A stretch of DNA of 64,000 bases from Thermoflexibacter ruber (GTDB lineage Bacteria; Bacteroidota; Bacteroidia; Cytophagales; Thermoflexibacteraceae), in the NCBI RefSeq assembly GCF_900113045.1, contig NZ_FONY01000008.1, positions 100,368 to 164,367 on the forward strand, read 5' to 3'. The notes under the pieces are model-generated. The model was not told where the DNA came from. It saw only the letters and a list, made by a program, of their open reading frames with translations, and made no database searches. Positions 37,176 to 46,779 of the stretch are shown here, one piece after another (position 1 is the first letter of the stretch; the number at the start of each line of letters is the position of its first letter). The position numbers and the translations under genes were made by a program.

Positions 37176-37733
37176 CTATTTGCACTCTTGAATTTCTGCT
37201 TTCTCATCTATTTTCTCTCCAAACCAAATGACAGCAAAACCTTTATAAATACCTACCCCCAAAGCATTCCATTGGTAGCGTTTCCAAATTCCTGTATTAA
37301 CGATTACCTCGTTGTGAAATTTGCTCTCCTTCCAACTTTCCAATGCACCTACAGCATCTGCTTCAAAGCCAAATGCTCCATAAGCACATTCGTAACCATC
37401 TCCTTGATAACCTGTAAGTGCTTTGGGTTTCCCCCACATACAAGGCTCAAAAGTGTTAGGGTTGTCTTTATCATACGCACAATTACTCCAGCCATGAGTA
37501 AGTTTTTTTACATTTTCTGCCAAATCTACCACATGTCTGCGGGCAACAAAAGAAAGTGAGCGCGAAAGTGGGATGGGTTTTAAATTTTTTTGTTTTCTGT
37601 ATTCATTAATCAAATTGTATAATTTTTTTTCTTCTTTAGAAAGACAGTGATTATTAACCGCTTTCAAATTTTGTCCATAGATAAGATTGATTGAAATAAG
37701 CATGATGCCTATTAATAGAGACAATTTTTTCAT
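37176..37733 (-). CDS. CAP-domain (SCP/PR-1-like) secreted protein
   Basis: 185 residues from the ATG at 37733, preferred over an ATG 13 codons upstream because it opens the signal peptide (MKKLSLLIGIMLISINLIYG). The mature part is a CAP domain: 'EEKKLYNLINEYRKQKNLKPIPLSRSLSFVARRHVVDLAE', then 'THGWSNCAYDKDN', 'GYECAYGAFG', 'ALESWKESKFHNEVIVN' and 'WNALGVGIYKGFAVIWFGE'. The usual HGWS and SxxHxxxI elements are recognisable (KFHNEVIV). CAP proteins bind lipids or act as proteases in some cases; the role here is open. It lies 85 bases after the second PP2C gene on the same strand and may share its transcript. Confidence 0.87.
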   Translation of the reverse strand: MKKLSLLIGIMLISINLIYGQNLKAVNNHCLSKEEKKLYNLINEYRKQKNLKPIPLSRSLSFVARRHVVDLAENVKKLTHGWSNCAYDKDNPNTFEPCMWGKPKALTGYQGDGYECAYGAFGFEADAVGALESWKESKFHNEVIVNTGIWKRYQWNALGVGIYKGFAVIWFGEKIDEKAEIQECK

Positions 37734-37818
37734 TGTATAATTAATAATTATTTGAATATGTATATTTTCCATTGTTTTACAGAGTTTAGTATTTATGAAT
37801 GAAACCCCTCAATAAGCA

Positions 37819-40425
37819 TCACAATCTCACCCCAATCACCAAAATATCATCTCTTTGGTCTTCAGTTCTTTGGAAGTCGGTTAAAAATATTTCCAATAAC
37901 TGCTTTTGCTCTTGCATAGGAAGAGTGGCATTTTGTCTAAGTAACTCTTTCAGTCGTGAAGTCCCTATTTTTTCTTTTTCAGGATTGTTTTGGTCTGCAA
38001 AACCATCGCTAAATAGATAAATGCTATCGCCCTTGAAAAGTTGGATAGAGGTTTGGGTATATTCAAAATCAGTCTTTTTTCTTTGAACCATACCTACAGA
38101 CTTTCTGTCGCCTTTGATTTCTTGTAGTTCGCCTGATTGTTTGCTATAAAAGTACATAGGTCGCCCTGCACCTGCAAAAGTAACATCGTAAAACTCCATT
38201 TTTTTGTATTTCTCAAGGATACAAAAAGCTACATCCATGCCAACTTCTGTTCCTTGCTCTTGGTTGAGGGTTGCTCGTATTTCATGGTCAAAAGTATTTA
38301 GAATAGTTGCTGGCTCTATGATGTGTAATTTTTCCACAATTTTATCTAATAAACTATTGCCAATCAAGCTCATAAATGCTCCAGCCACTCCATGCCCCGT
38401 ACAGTCCACCGCCGCAATCATCATTTTGTTCTCTATTTTGTCCACCCAATAAAAATCCCCAGAAACAATATCTTTGGGCTTATATAAAACAAAAAAATCG
38501 TCAAACAAAGAAGCAATGACCTCATTTTTTGGGAGAATAGCACTTTGTATGGTCTGAGCGGCTCTGATGCTTTCATTAATTTTGGTATTTTGCAAGTCCA
38601 AGACGCGATTTTTATCTTGAATAGCTACCCTTTGCAACTCTAACTCTTGGTTCTGCCTTGAAATTGCCTTGCTTTGATTTTCTATTTTTGAGTTTTTTTC
38701 TCGTAACTCTCTGTTATTCCGATAGGTGATATACATACCTATTACAATACCTAAGAAAACAACCGCTCCCAAAGCAATAATAGCTATACCGTAATTACGC
38801 AAGCGTTTTGCAGATTGTAATTGCCTTTTTTGTCCTTCTATGATTTCCTTTTGCTGTTCTTCCTGCACGTTCTTGGCTTTCATTTCTAAGGCAATGTATT
38901 CTAACTTTCTTTGCTGTCGTTCTGCCAAGTTTTTCTCCCGCAACAATTCCAACATTTGTTGGGCTTTTTCACTTTCTAACCTTTGATTGTTCAAGGCTAT
39001 TTCTTTGATTTTCTGCTCTCTTTTTAGGATTTCAATTTGTTGGGACTGTATTTTAAGTTCATTTTCTTTCCTCTCATTTTCTCTGGCTTGCTTTTCTGTT
39101 TCTGCGGAAAGGCGGCGAAAACGTATTTGATTTTGCTCATCTAAGAGAATTTGCTGTTTCAAGTCATTTTCCCACTTGTCTAAAATATTGTTATTATCTA
39201 TGCTTCTCTGCTCCTCAAATCGTTGTTTTTCTCGCATAGAAAATGTAATTCTTTCTACTTGTTCGGTATATTCTTGGGCTTTGGCGAGGTTTTCATTCTT
39301 ATAAATCATCTCCAAAATCCTATAACTCGTAATAAGTACCTCCTCAGCATTGGCTTCATTAGCTAAACTGATGGCTTGATTGACGGTTTCAAGAGCTTTT
39401 AATTGGTTATCGCTGATGTAATAATTGGCGGCTAAGTAGTTGAAAGTTTTAGCTATTTCTGCTTTATTATTTGTTTTTTGCTTGATTTTTAGTGCATTAT
39501 TAAAAAAAGTTTCTGAAAGTTCGTAGGCTTTTAGGTTGGCGTAAGCAACTCCAACATTTTCTAACAAAGAAGCATACAAGCTATCGGGTAGTTTCCCTTG
39601 CCTTTTTTCGTACAAACTCAAGGACTTATTAAAGTAGTCAATGGATTGATTCAGATTCCCTTGTCGCTTGCTAATAAATCCTAAGTTGTTGTAAATAGCT
39701 GATAAAGAGGAGATTTTAGAAGGTTCGTCGTAGAACTTTGCTAACTCTAAGAGGTGCTGTGAAGCATCTTTAAAATCCTCTAAAGCAGTTTCTATGGAAA
39801 CCAATTTATTTAACACGTAGATGATTTGGGTAGTATCCTCTTCTTGCCTTTTTACCTCCAAGAGGATAGAAAAGTTTTTGTGTGCATTTTCCATATCTCC
39901 CTGTAGTAGTGTCGCTTTTGCTAAGTACTCCATTACTTGGTTAGCTTTATCAACTTGGCTTGCTCTTTTATAAACACTATAAGCATTGGAAAAATAGTCT
40001 ATGGCTTTGGTATAGGCTTTTTGCTCGTAGAAAAGTAAACCTACTTCGGTAGTAGCCTCTGCAATAGCAATGTCATCATAGAGTTTTTCGTAGATACGCA
40101 GGCAGTAAAGTAAATTGCGCAGTGCTTCGTAATAATTTTTTTTTTGGCGAAAGGCTTTTCCTAAAAAGAGAAAACTTTTGGCTTGCTCGCTTTCATACTC
40201 TGTGGCTTCGGCTAGATTTAAGGCTTTTTTGGCGTATTCTATGGCTTTGTCGTTTTGTTTTTGAAACAGGTGTGTTTGGGCAAGTTGGTTATTCTTAGCA
40301 ATTTCCATAGAATCTCCTGAGATTTGGGCAAGGCTCTTTCCCAATGATAAAAAGCAAAGCAGGCAATTTGTTAGTAGCACAAATTGTATCAATGTAGGGA
40401 AAATATCAGAAAAAAGCCTTTTCAT
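37819..40425 (-). CDS. Second TPR-transmembrane-PP2C (SpoIIE) serine phosphatase
   Basis: 868 residues, with the same plan as the protein at 28021-30447: signal peptide (about 1-34, ending KSLAQ), TPR repeats (about 40-370, 'QSIDYFNKSLSLYEKRQGK', 'AIDYFSNAYSVYKRA'), coiled coil (about 400-545), one membrane span (about 548-570, 'YGIAIIALGAVVFLGIVIGMYI'), coiled coil, and PP2C domain (about 615-868) with intact 'DIVSGDFYWVD', 'VDCTGHGVAGAFMSLIGN', 'FSDGFADQ' and 'DQRDDILVIG'. It starts only 9 bases after the TonB-dependent receptor gene, so the two are almost certainly one operon with the FN3 lipoprotein. A periplasmic sensor tied to that outer-membrane pair, acting on a cytoplasmic phosphoprotein, is the natural reading, but no downstream partner is visible. 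Confidence 0.9.
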   Translation of the reverse strand: MKRLFSDIFPTLIQFVLLTNCLLCFLSLGKSLAQISGDSMEIAKNNQLAQTHLFQKQNDKAIEYAKKALNLAEATEYESEQAKSFLFLGKAFRQKKNYYEALRNLLYCLRIYEKLYDDIAIAEATTEVGLLFYEQKAYTKAIDYFSNAYSVYKRASQVDKANQVMEYLAKATLLQGDMENAHKNFSILLEVKRQEEDTTQIIYVLNKLVSIETALEDFKDASQHLLELAKFYDEPSKISSLSAIYNNLGFISKRQGNLNQSIDYFNKSLSLYEKRQGKLPDSLYASLLENVGVAYANLKAYELSETFFNNALKIKQKTNNKAEIAKTFNYLAANYYISDNQLKALETVNQAISLANEANAEEVLITSYRILEMIYKNENLAKAQEYTEQVERITFSMREKQRFEEQRSIDNNNILDKWENDLKQQILLDEQNQIRFRRLSAETEKQARENERKENELKIQSQQIEILKREQKIKEIALNNQRLESEKAQQMLELLREKNLAERQQRKLEYIALEMKAKNVQEEQQKEIIEGQKRQLQSAKRLRNYGIAIIALGAVVFLGIVIGMYITYRNNRELREKNSKIENQSKAISRQNQELELQRVAIQDKNRVLDLQNTKINESIRAAQTIQSAILPKNEVIASLFDDFFVLYKPKDIVSGDFYWVDKIENKMMIAAVDCTGHGVAGAFMSLIGNSLLDKIVEKLHIIEPATILNTFDHEIRATLNQEQGTEVGMDVAFCILEKYKKMEFYDVTFAGAGRPMYFYSKQSGELQEIKGDRKSVGMVQRKKTDFEYTQTSIQLFKGDSIYLFSDGFADQNNPEKEKIGTSRLKELLRQNATLPMQEQKQLLEIFLTDFQRTEDQRDDILVIGVRL

Positions 40426-40434
40426 AAAGATTTT

Positions 40435-42528
40435 TTAATACAACAAATTAAGCCCTATAAGGTACAAAGGAAATATATTTTCTCCTATCAAAAACTCACT
40501 TTTATTGTCAATTTTCCAAGAGCGAATATTTAAGTACAAGCTTTGTTGTTTCCAAAAACGATACATAAACTTGGCATTCAAAATAAACTGCCCGCTAATC
40601 GCTTGGTTTGTATTGACATTGGCTAAAAAATTATGGTCTTGGAAAATATAAGCACTCAGATTGAGATTGTACTTGTTTAGCAAAGAGCTATAATTGACGC
40701 TAAAACCACCAAACCATTGGGGGGTATTGGATACATAAACATTGCCGAGTTTACCAACATCAGTTTTCTGCAATGTAGTAAAAATATTGATTTGAAACTT
40801 CTTTATACTTGTTTTTAAATCAAAATTTAATCCAAATTGATTAACTCCTCCCTCAGAATTAGTATGATTCACGATTTGGTCTGTTCCTTCTAAGGAGACA
40901 TTTTCCTCAACCAATCTGTTCAGATGGTTATAAAATACTTGTGTATTGAGTTCTATATTATTGCTAAACTTACTCCACCAACTTGCTTCTACAGCACTAC
41001 TTCTCATCAATTGTAGAGAAGTATTAGGGCGGTAAATGCGGGTAGTAAGTGTAGCAGGAATTTGCAAGTCTGAGATAGTTTGCTTAGGAGCGAAAAAATA
41101 GTAATACACCGTAGGGGCTTTGTTTGCCGTAGCAAAGCCTATTCTTACGGTTTGATTATCAGAAATTTTGTAGTGAGTTGCTAAGGCTATATTGAGTAAA
41201 GATTGGGAAGGTGTATCCCAAAAATCATTACTTATGGCTAAGAGCATTCGCCATTTTTCCGAAGGGGACAGCTCGGCTCGGATTCCTAAACCTATGCTAT
41301 TCAAAGAAACTCTGTCTTCTAAGCTATTGGAATAGTTGGAATCGTCCATGTGCAGTTTTTTCTGCGAATAAGAAGCAAAAGTATGTCTTAGCTGCGGCAC
41401 GATGGAGAATTTTCCTCTTTCAAAAAGATATTCCAAAGAAGTATTAGACAAATGAGGCTTAAAGTCATAGCCGTTGTAACCTGTGGCTAAGTTTTGAGTA
41501 CCTGCTTGGTAATTAAGGTTTAAGTAAAACTGGTTAATTTTTCCATTAAAATTCAAAAAATACTGTTGCATCTGTCTGATAGTCTGTGCGATTACACCTA
41601 CTTCCTTGTAAAATTCTTGGGAAAAAGTGCGCTGAGTTCCTACCATTACCCTAAATGAATTTTTTGCGTTGGGTTGGTAGTGAATTTGGGCATTGAGGTT
41701 GTAGTTCTGATTGGAAAGGTTGGTGTATAAATTGGTTTCACCTGCATTGGCTTGGTAAAAAAGTAAGGAATCACTTTGTACCCAACGCTGGAGAGGATTT
41801 AAAAAATAAGTATCTTGGAAACGCCTACTCGACCAATAATTGCCTGTAACTTGAAAATTGAGCTTATCCGAAAGTCCATAATAGGCAGAAAAATTATGGA
41901 TAAAGGTTTGGTAATTACCTCCTTGCAAGTCTGCTCTTGCTTTTAGACCTACTTCTTTACTTTGCTTGCTTAGCAAATGGATAATACCTGAGATAGGGTT
42001 TTGACCGTAATAAGTACCCAAAGGAGCAGAAAGCACCTCTATCTTTTCTATGTTAGCCACGCTTACGGGAATAGCCTCCCAAAAAATTTCTCCATTAAAA
42101 TACTGATTCAGAGGCATATTATCCCAAAGTAAAAGAATAATATTTTGATGCTGTTCTTGGAGCATACCACCTAAGGAAGAAATTGCAAAGCCTTTCATTC
42201 TCACGTCATAATGACCGTTACTTTTTTGCCTTACCAATACGTTAGGCAAAAGGCGCAATGCCTCAGCAATGCAAGTGGCTCCTGAGTATTGAATCTGCTC
42301 TTGTGTAATGATATTTACCTGCCAAATAGCCTCTACTGCTTTTTCTAACTGTTTGCTTGACGAATATACTCTGATTTCTTCCTTTATACTAATAGGAAGC
42401 GTGAGCATATCATTCTCTACAGAAAACTGTAAGGGTTTAACTACGATGCTTGTATCTGCCTCATTTTGAGCAAAAACCGCGATTACACAAAAAAGCGTAG
42501 CATATATGAAAGTTAAAAGTCGCCTCAT
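40435..42528 (-). CDS. TonB-dependent outer-membrane receptor
   Basis: 697 residues. A signal peptide (cut near VFAQ, residue 21) is followed by a short lead and a plug domain (about 60-190; 'NIITQEQIQYSGATCIAEALRLLPNVLVRQ', 'IEKIEVLSAPLGTYYGQNPISGIIHLL'), then a beta-barrel to the C-terminal aromatic end (PLYLIGLNLLY). There is no carboxypeptidase-like or STN signalling domain ahead of the plug, so it is not a FecA-type transducer by sequence. Its neighbours are unusual: a lipoprotein with 11 FN3 domains 32 bases upstream and a PP2C phosphatase 9 bases downstream. The ligand is unknown. Confidence 0.9.
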   Translation of the reverse strand: MRRLLTFIYATLFCVIAVFAQNEADTSIVVKPLQFSVENDMLTLPISIKEEIRVYSSSKQLEKAVEAIWQVNIITQEQIQYSGATCIAEALRLLPNVLVRQKSNGHYDVRMKGFAISSLGGMLQEQHQNIILLLWDNMPLNQYFNGEIFWEAIPVSVANIEKIEVLSAPLGTYYGQNPISGIIHLLSKQSKEVGLKARADLQGGNYQTFIHNFSAYYGLSDKLNFQVTGNYWSSRRFQDTYFLNPLQRWVQSDSLLFYQANAGETNLYTNLSNQNYNLNAQIHYQPNAKNSFRVMVGTQRTFSQEFYKEVGVIAQTIRQMQQYFLNFNGKINQFYLNLNYQAGTQNLATGYNGYDFKPHLSNTSLEYLFERGKFSIVPQLRHTFASYSQKKLHMDDSNYSNSLEDRVSLNSIGLGIRAELSPSEKWRMLLAISNDFWDTPSQSLLNIALATHYKISDNQTVRIGFATANKAPTVYYYFFAPKQTISDLQIPATLTTRIYRPNTSLQLMRSSAVEASWWSKFSNNIELNTQVFYNHLNRLVEENVSLEGTDQIVNHTNSEGGVNQFGLNFDLKTSIKKFQINIFTTLQKTDVGKLGNVYVSNTPQWFGGFSVNYSSLLNKYNLNLSAYIFQDHNFLANVNTNQAISGQFILNAKFMYRFWKQQSLYLNIRSWKIDNKSEFLIGENIFPLYLIGLNLLY

Positions 42529-42560
42529 GCAAGCAAGCTAAAAAATATATTTGTAATATC

Positions 42561-45500
42561 CTATAAACTGCATCCTGTAAATGTGTAAGTTGGATTAGCC
42601 CCTCCTATACTTAGCCTCCTTCTGTTTGCAACTCCCTTAGTACTATAATTATAAATATAAGAAATGGAAGTAGCTGTAGGGTTGAAAGTCTCAGTCAGGA
42701 TATTATTCATGGGTAAAAATGGCAAAATACGTGCATAACTCGGATTGGGCGTAGCGGGCGTAGGTACAGTATTCGTAGTATAATTTATCATCATTGCTAA
42801 ATCCTTGCTTAACAATCTAAAAGGATTAATCTTTGTATCATATACCCAATCTAACTCATCTACCATGGTAGTCAGGTTTACAGAGCCTTTGGGGTTTAAA
42901 GCACCTGCATCGTACTCATAGCCTCTTTCTTCTATCAAAACTGTGCCTGCCGCATCGGAATATCTACGCCATGAGGTAACTCTGTTTTGTGCATTGTAAG
43001 AAAACGTCCAAAGCTCAACAAAAGTAGCGGCATTGTTTTCTATGCGTATAGAAGCTACATTTCCTGCCCCACTGTAAGTAAAAAACCAAGTCTGGTATAA
43101 AGGGAATGCACCTGAGTTTTGACGCATTTGAGCTTGTGTAATTTGTGTGCCTGAGTAAGTAATGTCAAAGCGAATATTTAATTCAGTATTGGTAATTCTA
43201 TTAGGTAAGGTAGAGGCGGCTGTCGGATATGTGAAGTTGATTGAGCCTGTGTGTACTCCCATATCCGAAAGCAGGGGATAAGCAGTAATTTTACAGATGT
43301 TCGCTCCATTATTTACTCCATTATTAGCCGTAATAATGTTAGAATTAATAGAAATTGCTGTGCCTCTTTTTGCTCTTACTCTGTAAAAATGATTTCTACG
43401 AATATCTATCAAATCTGCTATTTGTGCTATCCCTAAAACTTCAAAATTATTGTAAGAAGGAAGGATGGCAGTGAACATATTGTCCGTAGCAATATCTAAC
43501 AGATAGCTATTGGCTTCGCTTACTGTGTTCCACTTTGCTATAATCTGCTCAGCAGAGTTGATGGTTGGGGCAGTAGCCACAGGAGCAGGAAGAGGCAGTA
43601 AAGTAAGCGTAATGACATTGGAATTGGCAGAAGTAGAACCCAAACCTTTGGCTCTAACTCGGTAATAATAGGTCGTATTAGGGACAAGATTCGTAATCAC
43701 ATCTGATAAGCTAATGATTTCCTTGCCGTTATACCCAGGTATAAAGTTGGAAAACATCATATCAGTTGCTACGTCCAATATATAGGAACTTGCATTGGCG
43801 GCAGCCTGCCAATTGGCTTGAAAACTAAGTATGCCAACGCTACTTGCGGCAAGAGCCACAGGGGCATCTAAAGGGGTAGTAGTTACATCTATGACATTAG
43901 ATACTCCTGAAACCGCAGCACCATTTTTGGCTTTCAAGCGGTAAAAATAAGTAGTATTAGGGACAAGGCTGCCAATGTTGAGAGAGGTAACATTGATTTC
44001 CAAGTCGTTATACCCAGCTAAAATATTGGTGAAAGTTGGATTGAGAGCAATGGTAATCAAATAAGAAGTTGCATTAGGTGCGGCGTTCCAATTAGCGATG
44101 AATGAGGTCAGTGTAACAGAAGTCGCAGCTGTGGCAACAGGTGGATTTAATGCTCCTGATACTACAACTATGATGTTAGAATAGGCAGAAACAGCAGTGC
44201 CTCCAATTCTTGCTCTCAAGCGGTAGTAGTAAGTAGTTTGTGGGAGTAGACCTACTACTTCATCTGACGTCCCTAAGACTTCTTTCGATTGATAACCTGT
44301 TACTTTATTGACAAAACCTACATCGGTGGCTACTTCTAATATATAGCTTGATGCACCACTGACCATTTGCCAGTTAGCTCTAAATGAGGAGAGAGTGATA
44401 TTAGTAGCTTCCAGAGCATTAGGAGGAGTTAAAGCCAAAGTTACTACATTGATGATATTGGAATAAACAGAAACTGCACCCGCTCCCTTTGCTCTTATTC
44501 TATAATAATAAGATTTTTGTGGAGAAAGTCCTGTAATAGTTTCATTTGTACCTAAGAGTTCTTTAGGTTTATAATCACCAACTAACTCCTTGAAATTGAT
44601 GTCTGTAGCTACTTCTAATAAATAGCTTGTTGCCCCTCTGACAGCTTCCCATCTTGCGTTAAAAGAAGTAAAATTGATGTTTGTTGCACTCAGAGCTACA
44701 GGTGCATTAAAATTCCTCGTAGCTACGGCAATCACATTAGAGTAAGGGGTAAAAAAACTTCCCCTGACCCCACGAATCCGGTAATAATAAGTTTTTCCTG
44801 CACTTAAGCCCGAAACTTCTATGCTTGTATTGACTAAACGCAAGCCATTATAGCTTCCCAATAAGGTGCTAAAATCTCCTATTTCAGATACTTCTACTAT
44901 GTAGGCATCTGCTCCTTGTAGAGCTGTCCAATTTGCCTTGAACTTAGTAAACTCTATCTCCGTAGCAGGCAATGCGGTAACTCCGTCTAAACTTCTTGTT
45001 CCTACGCTGCTTACATTAGAGTTCCCAGAAGTGAAATTATCTTTTCTTGCTCTTACTCTATAATAGTACGTCTTGCCCATTTCCAAATTGCGAATAGTGC
45101 GCGACAAGCCCCTGACTTCTATGCCGTTGTACTCAGATAAAATTCTGTTGAACTCAAAGTCCTCAGCAACATCTAAAAAGTAACTTTCCGCCCCCTCTAC
45201 TGCCTGCCATCTTGCTGTAAAAGAGGTAAAATCTATCTCATTTGCGGCAATAGTGATAGGACTTTCTAAGCCTCTGGTCGTAACGCCAATGATATTAGAA
45301 AACTCTGAGGTAAATCCTAATTTAGTCGTAGCGAGGCGATAAAAATAAGTAGTATTAGGTCGTAAGCCTGTAATTACTAAAAAGTTATCCTTTACTAAAA
45401 TGCGATTGTATTGTGGTAAAGGAGTGCTAAAATTAGCGTCGAGGGAAATAGTAAGTACATAGTTATCAATATCGGCAACTGCCTGCCAATTAGCCCTAAA

Positions 45501-46472
45501 ACTGCTTAACTCGACCAAAGAAGCAGGGAGAGCAGTAGGTGTTTCTAAGCCATCTGTTTGTACGCTCATGGCATTAGAAAACTCTGATAGGAAATTCCCT
45601 CTTTTGGCTCTTACTCTGTAAAAATAGTTAGTTTTGGGCTGCAAGTTCCTCACAATGCGAGAAGTATCTCTGAGTACCAGACCTTGATAATCAGGTAGAA
45701 TCTGCTGAAAATTTGCGTCTTGGGCTACATCTAAAATATATTCGTTGGCTTCTACTACTTTATTCCAATTGGCTTGGAAAGTATTTAAACCTACTTGATT
45801 GGCTATCAGTATATTAGGTTTTTCTAAGGTATTAGTTTTAGCACTAATGATATTGGAAGGAGGAGTAGAAAAATTCCCTCTTTTGGCACGTACTCGGTAA
45901 AAGTAAGTGGTATTGGGCTGTAAGTTATTAATAAGCAGTTGAGTATTCTGTACTTCTAATTGATTGTAGTTGGGCAGAATATTGGTAAATTCTGCATCGG
46001 TGGCGACATCTATGGTATAGCTCCTTGCGATAGACACTCCTCGCCAGTTGGCAATAAAACTCTCTAAAGTGATTTGAGTAGGGAAAAGTGCTAAAACACT
46101 CCCAAAGCTACTCTCATTGGTAGTAACTTTGATGACATTAGAAAAATTGGAAACTACATTATTTATCTTGGCTCTTACTCGATAATAATACGTATGACCT
46201 ACCTCCAAGTCATGCACGAGCAGGCTATTTTCTGTAACTTCTAAAGAACGATAACTGGGTAATATTTCATTAAAATTAGCATCTTTGGCTACGTCTATCA
46301 GATAGCTTTGTGCGGTTAAAAGCACCTGCCAATTAGCGCGAAAACTAATCGCTTCTACCTCGCTTGCCTCCAAAGCTACAGGTTTGGGTTGGATAAACTC
46401 TTTCTCAGCTACGGAACAAGCCAACGTAAAAAGTATCAATAAAAACCCAACCTTATTCTTAAACGATAACAT
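42561..46472 (-). CDS. FN3-repeat lipoprotein (11 fibronectin type III domains)
   Basis: 1,303 residues from the ATG at 46472; a TTG seven codons earlier is less likely because the ATG directly opens a lipoprotein signal ('MLSFKNKVGFLLILFTLAC'). Eleven FN3 domains of about 93 residues follow (about 25-1050), each with 'F.ANW..V..A.SY.LDVATD..F', 'L.P.TTYYYRVRAK.G' and 'SN.I.V.T'. The last 240 residues form a different beta-rich domain with paired strands ('WTFSYNAQNRVTSWRRYSD', 'YEYDAGALNPKGS') that recalls YD-type or DUF4595-like lipoprotein domains; this is tentative. Probably outer-membrane anchored and surface-exposed. It heads the run lipoprotein, TonB receptor, PP2C phosphatase, and could capture a ligand for the receptor or act as an adhesin. 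Confidence 0.85.
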   Translation of the reverse strand: MLSFKNKVGFLLILFTLACSVAEKEFIQPKPVALEASEVEAISFRANWQVLLTAQSYLIDVAKDANFNEILPSYRSLEVTENSLLVHDLEVGHTYYYRVRAKINNVVSNFSNVIKVTTNESSFGSVLALFPTQITLESFIANWRGVSIARSYTIDVATDAEFTNILPNYNQLEVQNTQLLINNLQPNTTYFYRVRAKRGNFSTPPSNIISAKTNTLEKPNILIANQVGLNTFQANWNKVVEANEYILDVAQDANFQQILPDYQGLVLRDTSRIVRNLQPKTNYFYRVRAKRGNFLSEFSNAMSVQTDGLETPTALPASLVELSSFRANWQAVADIDNYVLTISLDANFSTPLPQYNRILVKDNFLVITGLRPNTTYFYRLATTKLGFTSEFSNIIGVTTRGLESPITIAANEIDFTSFTARWQAVEGAESYFLDVAEDFEFNRILSEYNGIEVRGLSRTIRNLEMGKTYYYRVRARKDNFTSGNSNVSSVGTRSLDGVTALPATEIEFTKFKANWTALQGADAYIVEVSEIGDFSTLLGSYNGLRLVNTSIEVSGLSAGKTYYYRIRGVRGSFFTPYSNVIAVATRNFNAPVALSATNINFTSFNARWEAVRGATSYLLEVATDINFKELVGDYKPKELLGTNETITGLSPQKSYYYRIRAKGAGAVSVYSNIINVVTLALTPPNALEATNITLSSFRANWQMVSGASSYILEVATDVGFVNKVTGYQSKEVLGTSDEVVGLLPQTTYYYRLRARIGGTAVSAYSNIIVVVSGALNPPVATAATSVTLTSFIANWNAAPNATSYLITIALNPTFTNILAGYNDLEINVTSLNIGSLVPNTTYFYRLKAKNGAAVSGVSNVIDVTTTPLDAPVALAASSVGILSFQANWQAAANASSYILDVATDMMFSNFIPGYNGKEIISLSDVITNLVPNTTYYYRVRAKGLGSTSANSNVITLTLLPLPAPVATAPTINSAEQIIAKWNTVSEANSYLLDIATDNMFTAILPSYNNFEVLGIAQIADLIDIRRNHFYRVRAKRGTAISINSNIITANNGVNNGANICKITAYPLLSDMGVHTGSINFTYPTAASTLPNRITNTELNIRFDITYSGTQITQAQMRQNSGAFPLYQTWFFTYSGAGNVASIRIENNAATFVELWTFSYNAQNRVTSWRRYSDAAGTVLIEERGYEYDAGALNPKGSVNLTTMVDELDWVYDTKINPFRLLSKDLAMMINYTTNTVPTPATPNPSYARILPFLPMNNILTETFNPTATSISYIYNYSTKGVANRRRLSIGGANPTYTFTGCSL

Positions 46473-46779
46473 GATTAAAAAATTTTCATGCAAAATGTAT
46501 GCAATTCCCTAAATTGATAGGGTTGTGAAGTTTTCTGTATTGTTAGATGTAGGATATATTAGTTTTTTTATGGCAACTTGTAGGGGTGTATAGTTCTACT
46601 CGCAATAATAGTGCAAAAAACGTAATTTCCCAATTTGCATACCTAATCTTTTCATACATTGTTAGATATTTTGTATTTTTGAATAAAAAAGAGCTATGGT
46701 AGTGCATAAAATTTTTTCATAAGTTTAAAACAACGGATGGCATAAAAACCTCGTTAAAAACTTCAAAATCTAATTCAAC
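46473..46779. other. Divergent intergenic region upstream of the FN3 lipoprotein operon
   Basis: 307 bases without a gene. On the + strand a TATTTTTG box (46674-46681) fits the Bacteroidota -7 element, but no TTG lies at the expected distance, so it is weak. I found no clear minus-strand promoter for the lipoprotein operon. Confidence 0.4.

Noticed and set aside
46674..46681. TATTTTTG box as a promoter for the membrane protein at 46780
   Set aside because: No TTG at the 17-20 base spacing, and such boxes are frequent by chance in AT-rich gaps; noted only within the intergenic entry.
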